Source: Clostridia bacterium (GTDB lineage: Bacteria > Bacillota > Clostridia > Christensenellales > Aristaeellaceae). Taken from it: a stretch of 64,000 nt of DNA. The notes under the pieces were generated by a model that did not search any database, was not told where the DNA came from, and saw only the letters and a list, made by a program, of their open reading frames with translations. The stretch's first letter is position 1; every line of letters begins with the position of its first letter. The position numbers and the translations under genes are program-made. The DNA is taken from contig JAFWZN010000030.1 of NCBI GenBank assembly GCA_017522345.1, forward strand, positions 1-64,000. The letters run 5' to 3'. Of this stretch, positions 35,241 to 43,264 are shown piece after piece.

Positions 35241-36452
35241 ATGAGAAAATGGATGAACCGAATTCTGGCTATGCTTTTTCTTCTCTTTATTGCCGTCATG
35301 TTTTTAGTCACCATGGTGAAAGAAGGAGAGTTGTACGCCTACGGATTTTTTAAAAGCTATAAAAGCAAGCTAACGGAGGACGCGACATTGTTCGACGATC
35401 TTCGCGCGCGAATTTCAAAGCTCGAGTACAATACGCGCGAAAGGCTGTTTTTGAAAGACGAGATGCGCCTTTTAAACGCGCGCTTTCAGAAGCTGATCGG
35501 AAAAGACGTCTACGATGTAGGCGGAAAAGATACCATTCGCTTGACCAACGGCGCTTTTTATGATATGTTCACCCAAGAAAGCACCGATGAAAAAATGCTG
35601 GAGCTGATCGATTTTTCCAAAAAGCTGAAGGCGGACAAAAACATAGATACCGCTTTTGTGTACTGCCATTGCGGCGTGTATGAAGAAAACCTGCTGCCCG
35701 AAAAATACCGCGTGATGGACGGCAACAACGCCTTCGCCGACAGGGTTACCGAAACAATGGCGGCGTCCGGCATCAGCGTGACGGACAGCCGCGACGCATA
35801 TGTTCGCGCAAATCTCGCGCCGGATCAGGCGATTATGTATTCCGACATTCATTGGACGCACAGAATGGCGCTTGAAACGGCGTATGATGCGGTTATCAAT
35901 ATGAATAAGGATCTGGGCTTGAACCTTGACGAAACCGCGCTTTTGTACGACCGGTTTACAGACGAGGTGCACGAGAAGCTCCTGCTGGGCGAAATCGGCG
36001 TGCGTCTGGGCGAAAACATCGTTCCCAAGGACGACGTTCACGTTCTGTATCCGAATTATGAAACGGATCTTATCTACAAATCCGAAAAGGACGGCGTGAT
36101 AACGGAAAGAGCAGGCGCTTTTGAGGAAACGGTCGTCGAGCGCGATAAGCTTTCCTTGGATGGAGAAAACGATTATTCCATCACCGCCTATTATGTGTAC
36201 GGCGACTATCTGGCGACCCTTCAGGTCGTCAATGAAAACGCGCCGGATAAGAGAGTTCTGGTCTTTAAGGACAGCTACGGAACGCCTGTCAGCGCATTTT
36301 TGACCCTTGCCGCGCGCGAGGTCGTATCTGTCGATCTTCGCTCCACCACGCTCAGCATAGAGGAAGTGGTGAATCAGGTAAACCCCGATGTTGTCGTGTT
36401 TGCATACAGTCAGCAGATGCTGCGTAAATTCGATTATGAGATTGCCGAATAA
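35241..36452 (+). CDS. AlgJ/AlgX-like acetyltransferase partner (DHHW family)
   Basis: The 403-residue protein has one N-terminal membrane segment (residues 8-30) and an outward SGNH-like domain. The signature DIHWTHR at about residues 201-207 and the late VLVFKDSYGTPVSAF (Ser in the block-I-like position) match the DHHW group, which completes acetyl transfer from the MBOAT partner. ATG 35241 is chosen over TTG 35226 because GAGG at 35228-35231 sits 9 bases upstream and the membrane segment follows directly. It starts 16 bases after the MBOAT gene. Confidence 0.87.
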   Translation: MRKWMNRILAMLFLLFIAVMFLVTMVKEGELYAYGFFKSYKSKLTEDATLFDDLRARISKLEYNTRERLFLKDEMRLLNARFQKLIGKDVYDVGGKDTIRLTNGAFYDMFTQESTDEKMLELIDFSKKLKADKNIDTAFVYCHCGVYEENLLPEKYRVMDGNNAFADRVTETMAASGISVTDSRDAYVRANLAPDQAIMYSDIHWTHRMALETAYDAVINMNKDLGLNLDETALLYDRFTDEVHEKLLLGEIGVRLGENIVPKDDVHVLYPNYETDLIYKSEKDGVITERAGAFEETVVERDKLSLDGENDYSITAYYVYGDYLATLQVVNENAPDKRVLVFKDSYGTPVSAFLTLAAREVVSVDLRSTTLSIEEVVNQVNPDVVVFAYSQQMLRKFDYEIAE

Positions 36453-36466
36453 GGAGGACGCGCCAG

Positions 36467-37372
36467 GTGGACTTTTGTGAAAAGGTTTTATCGCGTGCCG
36501 GAGATGTTCGTATCATAAAAGGCGAGCCGCTTTCCAAGCATACCACTTTCCGCGTGGGCGGGCCTGCGGACTATATGGCTTTTCCGAAGGACGAAAGCGC
36601 GCTTGCGATTCTTTTTGAAATTGCAAAAAATGAAAGCTTGCCCGTCACCGTCATCGGCAACGGCAGCAACCTGATTGTGAAGGATAAGGGTATTCGCGGC
36701 CTTACGATTGTGCTTGGCGAGGAGTTTTCCGGGATTACAGTCAGCGATTATGAGATTACTGCATCGGCGGGCGAGCTGCTTTCCAAAATTGCGCGGACGG
36801 CCTATCAGCATTCGCTCACCGGCCTTGAATTTGCCTCCGGCATCCCGGGAAGCCTCGGCGGCGGCATGGCGATGAACGCAGGCGCATACGGCGGCCAGCT
36901 TTCGGACGTGTGCGTGAGCGCGCGCGTTTTCGATCCCGAAACCGGGGAAATCCGGGAATATGCGGCCAATGAACTGGAACTTGGCTATCGCACCAGCATG
37001 CTGCTTAAAACCGGCCGAATCGTCACAAGCGCAAAGTTTCGCCTGCACGCAGGCGACAAAGAGCAAATCCTAAAAACCATGGAGGATTTAAACGCCCGAA
37101 GACGCGAAAAGCAGCCGCTTGCCTACCCTAGCGCAGGAAGCACCTTCAAGCGCCCCGAGGGGTATTTCGCGGGCGCATTGATCGAAGGGGCGAATCTCAA
37201 GGGCGCGTCCGTCGGCGGCGCGCAGGTTTCGACGCTTCACGCAGGCTTCATCATCAACACGGGCGGCGCGACCGCGCAGGATATTTTGGATCTTATCAAG
37301 CATGTTCAGACGGTTGTTTTTGAAAAGCACGGCGTGAATTTGGAAACCGAAGTGCGCGTGCTGGGGGAATAA
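36467..37372 (+). CDS. murB: UDP-N-acetylenolpyruvoylglucosamine reductase
   Basis: Cytoplasmic FAD enzyme that makes UDP-MurNAc for peptidoglycan. The 301-residue protein has HTTFRVGGPADYM, the FAD loop VIGNGSNLIVKD, GIPGSLGGGMAMNAGAYGG, the catalytic Ser region YPSAGSTFKRPEG, and a final Glu in LETEVRVLGE. GTG 36467 is preceded by AAGGAGGA at good spacing. It follows the AlgJ-like gene by 14 bases and may share its transcript. In many Firmicutes murB is followed by rapZ, yvcK and whiA; here only whiA follows. Confidence 0.95.
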   Translation: MDFCEKVLSRAGDVRIIKGEPLSKHTTFRVGGPADYMAFPKDESALAILFEIAKNESLPVTVIGNGSNLIVKDKGIRGLTIVLGEEFSGITVSDYEITASAGELLSKIARTAYQHSLTGLEFASGIPGSLGGGMAMNAGAYGGQLSDVCVSARVFDPETGEIREYAANELELGYRTSMLLKTGRIVTSAKFRLHAGDKEQILKTMEDLNARRREKQPLAYPSAGSTFKRPEGYFAGALIEGANLKGASVGGAQVSTLHAGFIINTGGATAQDILDLIKHVQTVVFEKHGVNLETEVRVLGE

Positions 37373-37527
37373 ATGCGCGCGGCACAAGGCTTCCCCGGGA
37401 AGCAATGCAAGTGTGTTTGCTTTTAAGTTTATGACATTGCACCGGGAGGGAGCAAGACCCTATCCTACGGCAAAGTCGAACCTTACAGCGAAATTTTTTC
37501 TTACCCACAGAAAGGAAAACCCTCTAT

Positions 37528-38475
37528 ATGACATTTTCCGAAAGCGTAAAAACCGAGCTTTCCAATAAAGAATGCGCGTGGGACTGCTGCGCCCGCGCGG
37601 AACTGGCGACTGCGCTTTTGCTGTCGGGCGGCGTGGCGTTTCGAGGATTTGGCAAATACGGCCTTTCCATTTCGACCGAACACATGGCTGCGGCGAAGTA
37701 TTATTTCGGCACGCTTCGCCATTTTTTCGGCGTGGTGTGCGAGATCAGAACGCTGAAAACCGCGCGGCTTGGCGAGCACACGCGTTATCTGCTCACCTTC
37801 CCGGACGACAGCGTGGACAGAATGCTGGACGAATTAAAGCTGAGGGATGAAAACGGCCTGTTTGGCATAACATCTGCGCCGCATCCTGAAATTTTCGAAA
37901 AAAACTGCTGCGCGCACGCGCTTTTAAAAAGCGCGTTTCTCACCTCCGGCACGCTTTCCAGCCCCGAGCGCGGGTATGATTTTTCCATTACCGCCGGCAA
38001 CGAGGAAATCGCAGGCTCGATTGAGGGCGTGATGAAGGGCTTTGGCCTGAGCGCGGGCGTGAGCAAAAGAAAGGCGCAGTTTGCGGTTTACCTCAAAAAC
38101 GCCGAGGACATCAGCGAAATGCTGACCCGAATCGGCGCGCATGCGGCGGTTTTGTCGCTTGAAAACACGCGCATTTTGAAAGAGCTTAGAAACAACGTAA
38201 ACCGCCTCGCCAACTGCGACAGCAACAATATTGACCGAACGATAAAAACCGCGCAGACGCAGATTGAGGATATCGAATATATCGACGCGCATCTGGGCAT
38301 TGAAAAGCTGCCTCCGCCGATAAAGGAAATCGCAAATCTAAGGCTCATGGAACCCAACGCTTCATTGGCGGAACTTGGCGAAATGTGCTCACCGCCCATC
38401 GGAAAATCGGGCGTGAACAATAGAATAAGAAGACTTATCGAAATTGCACGAACGCTGAAGGAGGGAAAACCATAA
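37528..38475 (+). CDS. whiA: DNA-binding protein WhiA
   Basis: The 315-residue protein has an N-terminal LAGLIDADG-homing-like domain (TFSESVKTELSNKE opening, AFLTSGTLSSPERGYDFSI) and a C-terminal helix-turn-helix (NASLAELGEMCSPPIGKSGV). WhiA affects cell division and chromosome segregation in Firmicutes and sporulation in actinobacteria. AAAGGAAAACC precedes the start. The stop overlaps the next start as TAATG, tying it to a DUF4091 protein rather than its usual neighbours. Confidence 0.95.
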   Translation: MTFSESVKTELSNKECAWDCCARAELATALLLSGGVAFRGFGKYGLSISTEHMAAAKYYFGTLRHFFGVVCEIRTLKTARLGEHTRYLLTFPDDSVDRMLDELKLRDENGLFGITSAPHPEIFEKNCCAHALLKSAFLTSGTLSSPERGYDFSITAGNEEIAGSIEGVMKGFGLSAGVSKRKAQFAVYLKNAEDISEMLTRIGAHAAVLSLENTRILKELRNNVNRLANCDSNNIDRTIKTAQTQIEDIEYIDAHLGIEKLPPPIKEIANLRLMEPNASLAELGEMCSPPIGKSGVNNRIRRLIEIARTLKEGKP

Positions 38476-40124
38476 TGATTTTACAGTCTTACGTCGTATC
38501 GTCTCTTGAAAAAGTGTTCCCGGACGAGGCGCCGCGCGCATTTGACGGGCGTGTGGAGGGCTTCAAAAATGAAAATGTGTCCTTCCAGATTTCTTGGAAA
38601 ATCGATGGCGCGCCCTGCACGCGCGAATATTTCAAGCTTAAAGTGGAATCTCCTGTTTCTGCATATATTCGCGTGCGCAAGGTTCGGTTTGTGCCGGTAT
38701 TGTACCCGACGCGGCCGGATGCGGACGACAACTATCTTAGAAAAACTCCGGGTCTTTATCCCGACCCGATCACGGATGAAACGGATATGCGCTTTGCCGC
38801 GTTCGCGGATCACTATGAAAGCGCGTGGTTCGATGTGGATTGCCCGGACGATATTCCCGCGGGCGAATATCCGATCAATATCATTCTTGCGCCGCAGGAC
38901 GGAACCGAGGAAACGGTTTTAAACGTCGTTTATACGCGCCTTGACGCGTCCCTTCCCAAGCAGGCGCTCATTCACACCAAGTGGTTCCATTACGACGGCC
39001 TTTGCGACCGCTATGATGTGGAGATGTTCTCTGAAAAATGGTGGGAGATTCTCAAAAACTATGTGACCGTATTTGCGAAGCGCACCATGAATTGTCTTCT
39101 GACGCCCATCCACACGCCGCCTCTTGATACGGCGGTAGGCGGGGAAAGACGCACCTGCCAGCTGATCGACGTCAAAAAAACCGAATCCGGCTATGAATTT
39201 GGGTTTGAAAAGTTCGAAAGATTCATTGCGCTTGCTCAGGAATGCGGCGTTGAATATTTTGAAATGGCGCACCTTTTCAGCCAGTGGGGCGCGGCGCATG
39301 CGCCTAAGATCGTTGCCGATGTAAACGGCGAGAAAAAACGAATTTTCGGCTGGGAAACCGAGGCTACGGGCGAGGAATATGTTGCGTTCTTAAACCAGTA
39401 TCTAACTCAGCTGGTTGGTAAAATTGACGAGCTCGGCATCCGCGAAAAGTGCCTTTTCCATATTTCGGACGAACCCAATTCCACTATGATCGACAATTAC
39501 ATGAAGGCGCGCCTTGCCGTAAAGGAAAAGCTTGAGGGCTTCCCCATAATGGATGCGCTTTCCGATATTGAGCTTTATAAGTCCGGCGCGGTTCAGAATC
39601 CGATTCCCTCAAACAACCACATCAAGCCGTTTTTGGAGGAAAAGGTGCCCAATCTCTGGACATACTACTGCGTTGGCCAGTACAAGGACGTAGCGAATAC
39701 CTTTATTGCCATGCCCGGTCAGAGAACCCGCATTTTGGGCTTGCAGATGTTCAAATACGACATCAAGGGCTTTTTGCAGTGGGGTTTCAATTTCTATAAC
39801 AGTGAGGGCTCCACTCATGCGGTCAATCCCTTCCTGACCACCGACGGCGACGGCTTCACGCCGGCGGGAGACTGCTTCCAGGTCTATCCCGGCGAAGGCG
39901 GAAAACCCATCGAATCGGTTCGCGTCATGCATATGAACGAGGCGATTTACGATATGCGCGCGCTTCAGATGCTTGCGTCCCTCATCGGAAAGGACGAGGC
40001 GGTAAAGCTCATCGAGGAAAACATCGAGCCCATCGAGTTCGACGTTTATCCCAAGAGCGCGAGCTATCTTCTGGAAACCAGAAAGCGCATCAACCGCGCG
40101 ATTATTGAAAACCTGAAAAAATAA
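38475..40124 (+). CDS. DUF4091 protein, glycoside-hydrolase-like
   Basis: The 549-residue protein has an N-terminal beta-sandwich (about 1-155, ending PAGEYPINIILAP) and a TIM-barrel-like DUF4091 region with HTKWFHYDGLCDRYDV, EYFEMAHLFSQWGAAHAPKI, FHISDEPN near residue 329 and WTYYCVGQYKDVANTF. The family has acidic residues at barrel ends like glycoside hydrolases, but its activity is mostly undetermined. There is no signal peptide, so it probably acts on imported sugars. The start overlaps the whiA stop by one base. Confidence 0.8.
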   Translation: MILQSYVVSSLEKVFPDEAPRAFDGRVEGFKNENVSFQISWKIDGAPCTREYFKLKVESPVSAYIRVRKVRFVPVLYPTRPDADDNYLRKTPGLYPDPITDETDMRFAAFADHYESAWFDVDCPDDIPAGEYPINIILAPQDGTEETVLNVVYTRLDASLPKQALIHTKWFHYDGLCDRYDVEMFSEKWWEILKNYVTVFAKRTMNCLLTPIHTPPLDTAVGGERRTCQLIDVKKTESGYEFGFEKFERFIALAQECGVEYFEMAHLFSQWGAAHAPKIVADVNGEKKRIFGWETEATGEEYVAFLNQYLTQLVGKIDELGIREKCLFHISDEPNSTMIDNYMKARLAVKEKLEGFPIMDALSDIELYKSGAVQNPIPSNNHIKPFLEEKVPNLWTYYCVGQYKDVANTFIAMPGQRTRILGLQMFKYDIKGFLQWGFNFYNSEGSTHAVNPFLTTDGDGFTPAGDCFQVYPGEGGKPIESVRVMHMNEAIYDMRALQMLASLIGKDEAVKLIEENIEPIEFDVYPKSASYLLETRKRINRAIIENLKK

Positions 40125-40141
40125 GGACTGAAACTCACAAA

Positions 40142-40765
40142 ATGTCGTACTTCCTTACTGAAATTAAGAAAATCACATTAAAACAGCTTCTTCTGAACGC
40201 TCTGGGCGGCGCGATTCTGGGCGCAGGCCTTATGGAAATTCACTCCGTTGCGCATGTCACCGAGGGCGGCGCGCTGGGGCTTACACTGCTTTTAGACATC
40301 TGGTTCGGTTTTTCGCCTGCGTGGACGAGCATTATCTTAAACGTCGCTTTTTACGCCTTCGGCATTAAGATGTTCGGAATCCCGTTTGTCGCCTATTCTC
40401 TGGCGGCGGCGGGCGCGTTCTCCGGCGCATATGCCTTTTGCGAGCTGTTCCCGCCCGTATGGCCCCAAATTGCGGATTTACCCTTTTTGGCGGCCATCAT
40501 CGGCGCGGTGTTTGTGGGCGTTGGCGTAGGGCTGTGCGTGAAAGCCGGCGGCGCGCCGTCGGGCGACGACGCGTTTGCCATGTCCATGGCGAAGATCACA
40601 AAAATCGACATCCAGTGGATGTATATGGCGACGGACCTTCTCGTTCTTGCGCTTTCCCTGACCTGCATTCCGCTTAAAAACGTATTATGCTCTCTGGTAA
40701 CGGTCATCCTTTCCGGGCAGATTATCGGCGTGATACAGAAAATGGGGAAGAGGAAAGATACGTAG
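40142..40765 (+). CDS. YitT-family membrane protein
   Basis: This 207-residue membrane protein has about five to six hydrophobic segments and glycine-rich helices (LLNALGGAILGAGLMEIH, GVGVGLCVKAGGAPSGDD), matching the YitT/DUF161 group. YitT proteins are commonly annotated as putative transporters without a known substrate. It starts 17 bases after the DUF4091 gene and ends at a two-way terminator shared with the reverse-strand C11 protease gene. Confidence 0.75.
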   Translation: MSYFLTEIKKITLKQLLLNALGGAILGAGLMEIHSVAHVTEGGALGLTLLLDIWFGFSPAWTSIILNVAFYAFGIKMFGIPFVAYSLAAAGAFSGAYAFCELFPPVWPQIADLPFLAAIIGAVFVGVGVGLCVKAGGAPSGDDAFAMSMAKITKIDIQWMYMATDLLVLALSLTCIPLKNVLCSLVTVILSGQIIGVIQKMGKRKDT

Positions 40766-40780
40766 AAAACAAAATGCAAC

Positions 40781-40815
40781 AAAAAAGCGACTGCCTTATG
40801 AGCGGTCGCTTTTTT
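40781..40815. terminator. Bidirectional terminator between convergent genes
   Basis: A 14-base stem (AAAAAAGCGACTGC with GCGGTCGCTTTTTT, one G-T pair) and a 7-base loop have A- and T-runs on either side, serving both the YitT-like gene and C11 module 2. Confidence 0.9.
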
Positions 40816-40844
40816 GCGTTCTGAAATCATGAATGCGTCCGATT

Positions 40845-43232
40845 TCAGCGGAAAGCTTCATTAAGCTTTGAAAAGCTGATGTCCGGCTGAATCGAAAGCC
40901 CCTCCAGCGTGCCTAAGTACGCGTCGTTTTCTCCGGCGTACAAGGACATGCTGAATTCTATGTCCTTAATGAAGCCCTGATCCCGTCCGGCTTCAAACGT
41001 ATCTACAATGGAAAGCCCCTCAGACGCACAAACCGTCTTTCCGGGTTCGACCTTCCAGCGGCTCATGACGGAGACGTTGGACGCAATTTCAATCTTTTTT
41101 CCGTTCAGCTGGATACTTTCAATATTGAACGAATACATGTCCTCTTCTTCCCGATTTGTTACTTCGAACATCAAAAGCACATCGTACGGCGAAGTCGCGA
41201 TGAATTTTACCGAAATATCTATTCGCGGCGCGGGCAATTCGAATTTTTTCTGATAGAGAACCGTTTCTTCAAGAGGCCTTACCAGAGTCAGCCCCGTTGT
41301 AAACGTGTTGTTCTGGCTGTCTGTGATTTCGAAGGCTGCGAATCGGAGCTCTTTATGCGTTTCCTGATTGATGATAAAACTCCACTCGCTGTCGGATACG
41401 GCGGAATAGTTTGCGTAAACAGGCAGGGCGTCCTTATAATTTTTGTTCCACCGATCATACGCAAGAAGAAGCCCGTTTTCTTCCGTCATTACACGCAGAT
41501 AGTTTATGAAATGCAGGTATTTGTAGTTGTCCGGCGAATCGTCCGAACGCGTGGTAAACGTATCCGTCACGCTGTCGTAGGTTTGAATCGATTTAAGGCG
41601 CATGTCGCCCTTTTCATCGGGAGCGGACAGCGTGAAATGCATCATATGGCTTACGCCCGGTTCATCGTGCGCCGCTTGATTGGCGTAGGCGCTTTTCACA
41701 TTTGCCGCCAGCGCCGAAACCTGATATTCTCCCGAATCGAGAATCAGAAACGGAATCGCATTCGAACGGCTCATAAGGCCGTTTTCTGTTTCAAATTCAA
41801 AAACGAGGCATTCGTCTGAGTATTTGGCGCTGATCGAGCCGTCCGGCTCTTTTTTTACGTTTGCCGAACCGTATATCTTTTCATAATATGCGTTTGAGCT
41901 GCCCGGAGCGAAGGTTGAGTCAAACACTACCAGCTTTGCCGATACCATGTCCTCGGCCTGCTCCTTGGTCAAATCAAGCTGTACCTTAAATCCGTCTCCT
42001 TCCCGTGTCACCGTGGGATACAGCCCGCGCCAGTCAACCGCCTGTTCGCCGGTTAAGTATTTCTGGAATTTCTTTATGTAGTTCGTATATCCCTTGCAGA
42101 AATCCAGCTCGTCTAAAAACCGGCTGCCGGTTTTCTCGTATGCAAGCTGATTAAAATAGGGGAAATAAATCGACAGTCCGTGGCTGTCCTCGTGATTGCT
42201 TCGGTTGTACAAAATGGCTTTGTCAAGCGCCGCGCGCAGGTTTTCGCTGGACATGGATTCATATTTTCCATACGAATTGAGAAGACTTACGATGTCCACA
42301 AGATCGTAGTCCGTGCTTTCCTCCGCGCGGTAATCGCGCCCGAAGCCCTGCGCGTAGTGGCGCAGCGCGGACATTTCCTGAAAGATTTTTTCCGTCATTT
42401 CCGCGCTGATTCCTTCAAAAAACGCGTCCATTTCTTCTACGACGCCTTGGATTTCCGAAAGATTGATCAAAGACAGCGTCAGAACGCCTGCGTGATCCTC
42501 GGGAAAGCTGTCGATGTATTTGTCTACAATCCTGCGCCCGGTGTCTGCCAAAGATGCGTCCATTTCAATTCCGTTTAAAAACGAATAATCCCAGCCGGAA
42601 GCCGGCTCGCGCTCCTCCGAAGCGATCAGATAATCGGCACGATCAGACAGCATCCATGCCGTTTCAACAGAGCCCATGAGACATGCGTCAAAGCCGATAG
42701 CGTCAAGCTTTCTGTCGGCAAAAACGCTTGCGTCAATGCCGCTTATAAGCTCCGTCATCGTAAGAGAGTCGTTTTTAAAGTTTTCGTCCCAGCAAACGCC
42801 CTTGACCGGGCCGCCGCCGTGATCCCAGAAGATCAGCATATATCTGTCCGTTTGAAATTCTTCGTAAACGATGTCAAGAAGCAGGCGGAGAGTATCGCTC
42901 TGACCCATATTGAGCGCGTCGCAGCTGTATATTTCCTTGGGATTTCCGCTTCCGCGAAGGCGATAGACGCCTGTCCTGTCTGGGTCGAAGGCGCCGATGT
43001 CCCATCGTTTGGAGCCGCCCGTCATTACGACGACGTTTGTGTATTTGGAATTATACCCCGACTCCATCATTTCAAAAATGTCGTTCGTCGCCTGTCCGTA
43101 CTGGCTTTCCAGATTGCTTCCGCACATGTACACGATGACCGTGGTGGTCGGAAGAGCTTCCGCGCGGCTGTTTATCTGTGCGCACGCAAAAAACAGGATC
43201 GCCATCACAAGTACGACAAACCACTTTTTCAT
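40845..43232 (-). CDS. Clostripain-like (C11) cysteine protease, exported (module 2)
   Basis: The 795-residue protein is clearly homologous along its length to the protease at 18655-21120. The caspase-fold domain has VYMCGSNLES, His138 in IFWDHGGGP and Cys184 in GFDACLMGS; GLYPT, DLTKEQAEDMVSAKLVVFD and later segments of the unnamed C-terminal region also match. The N-terminal signal has FFAC (Cys17), a poor lipobox, so cleavage as a secreted protein is equally possible. AAAAGGAGAAA supports the start. It lies 32 bases downstream of the Sel1-repeat gene, in the same order as module 1. Confidence 0.9.
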   Translation of the reverse strand: MKKWFVVLVMAILFFACAQINSRAEALPTTTVIVYMCGSNLESQYGQATNDIFEMMESGYNSKYTNVVVMTGGSKRWDIGAFDPDRTGVYRLRGSGNPKEIYSCDALNMGQSDTLRLLLDIVYEEFQTDRYMLIFWDHGGGPVKGVCWDENFKNDSLTMTELISGIDASVFADRKLDAIGFDACLMGSVETAWMLSDRADYLIASEEREPASGWDYSFLNGIEMDASLADTGRRIVDKYIDSFPEDHAGVLTLSLINLSEIQGVVEEMDAFFEGISAEMTEKIFQEMSALRHYAQGFGRDYRAEESTDYDLVDIVSLLNSYGKYESMSSENLRAALDKAILYNRSNHEDSHGLSIYFPYFNQLAYEKTGSRFLDELDFCKGYTNYIKKFQKYLTGEQAVDWRGLYPTVTREGDGFKVQLDLTKEQAEDMVSAKLVVFDSTFAPGSSNAYYEKIYGSANVKKEPDGSISAKYSDECLVFEFETENGLMSRSNAIPFLILDSGEYQVSALAANVKSAYANQAAHDEPGVSHMMHFTLSAPDEKGDMRLKSIQTYDSVTDTFTTRSDDSPDNYKYLHFINYLRVMTEENGLLLAYDRWNKNYKDALPVYANYSAVSDSEWSFIINQETHKELRFAAFEITDSQNNTFTTGLTLVRPLEETVLYQKKFELPAPRIDISVKFIATSPYDVLLMFEVTNREEEDMYSFNIESIQLNGKKIEIASNVSVMSRWKVEPGKTVCASEGLSIVDTFEAGRDQGFIKDIEFSMSLYAGENDAYLGTLEGLSIQPDISFSKLNEAFR

Positions 43233-43264
43233 CGCCCAATTTCTCCTTTTGTGTGGAATTCCTT

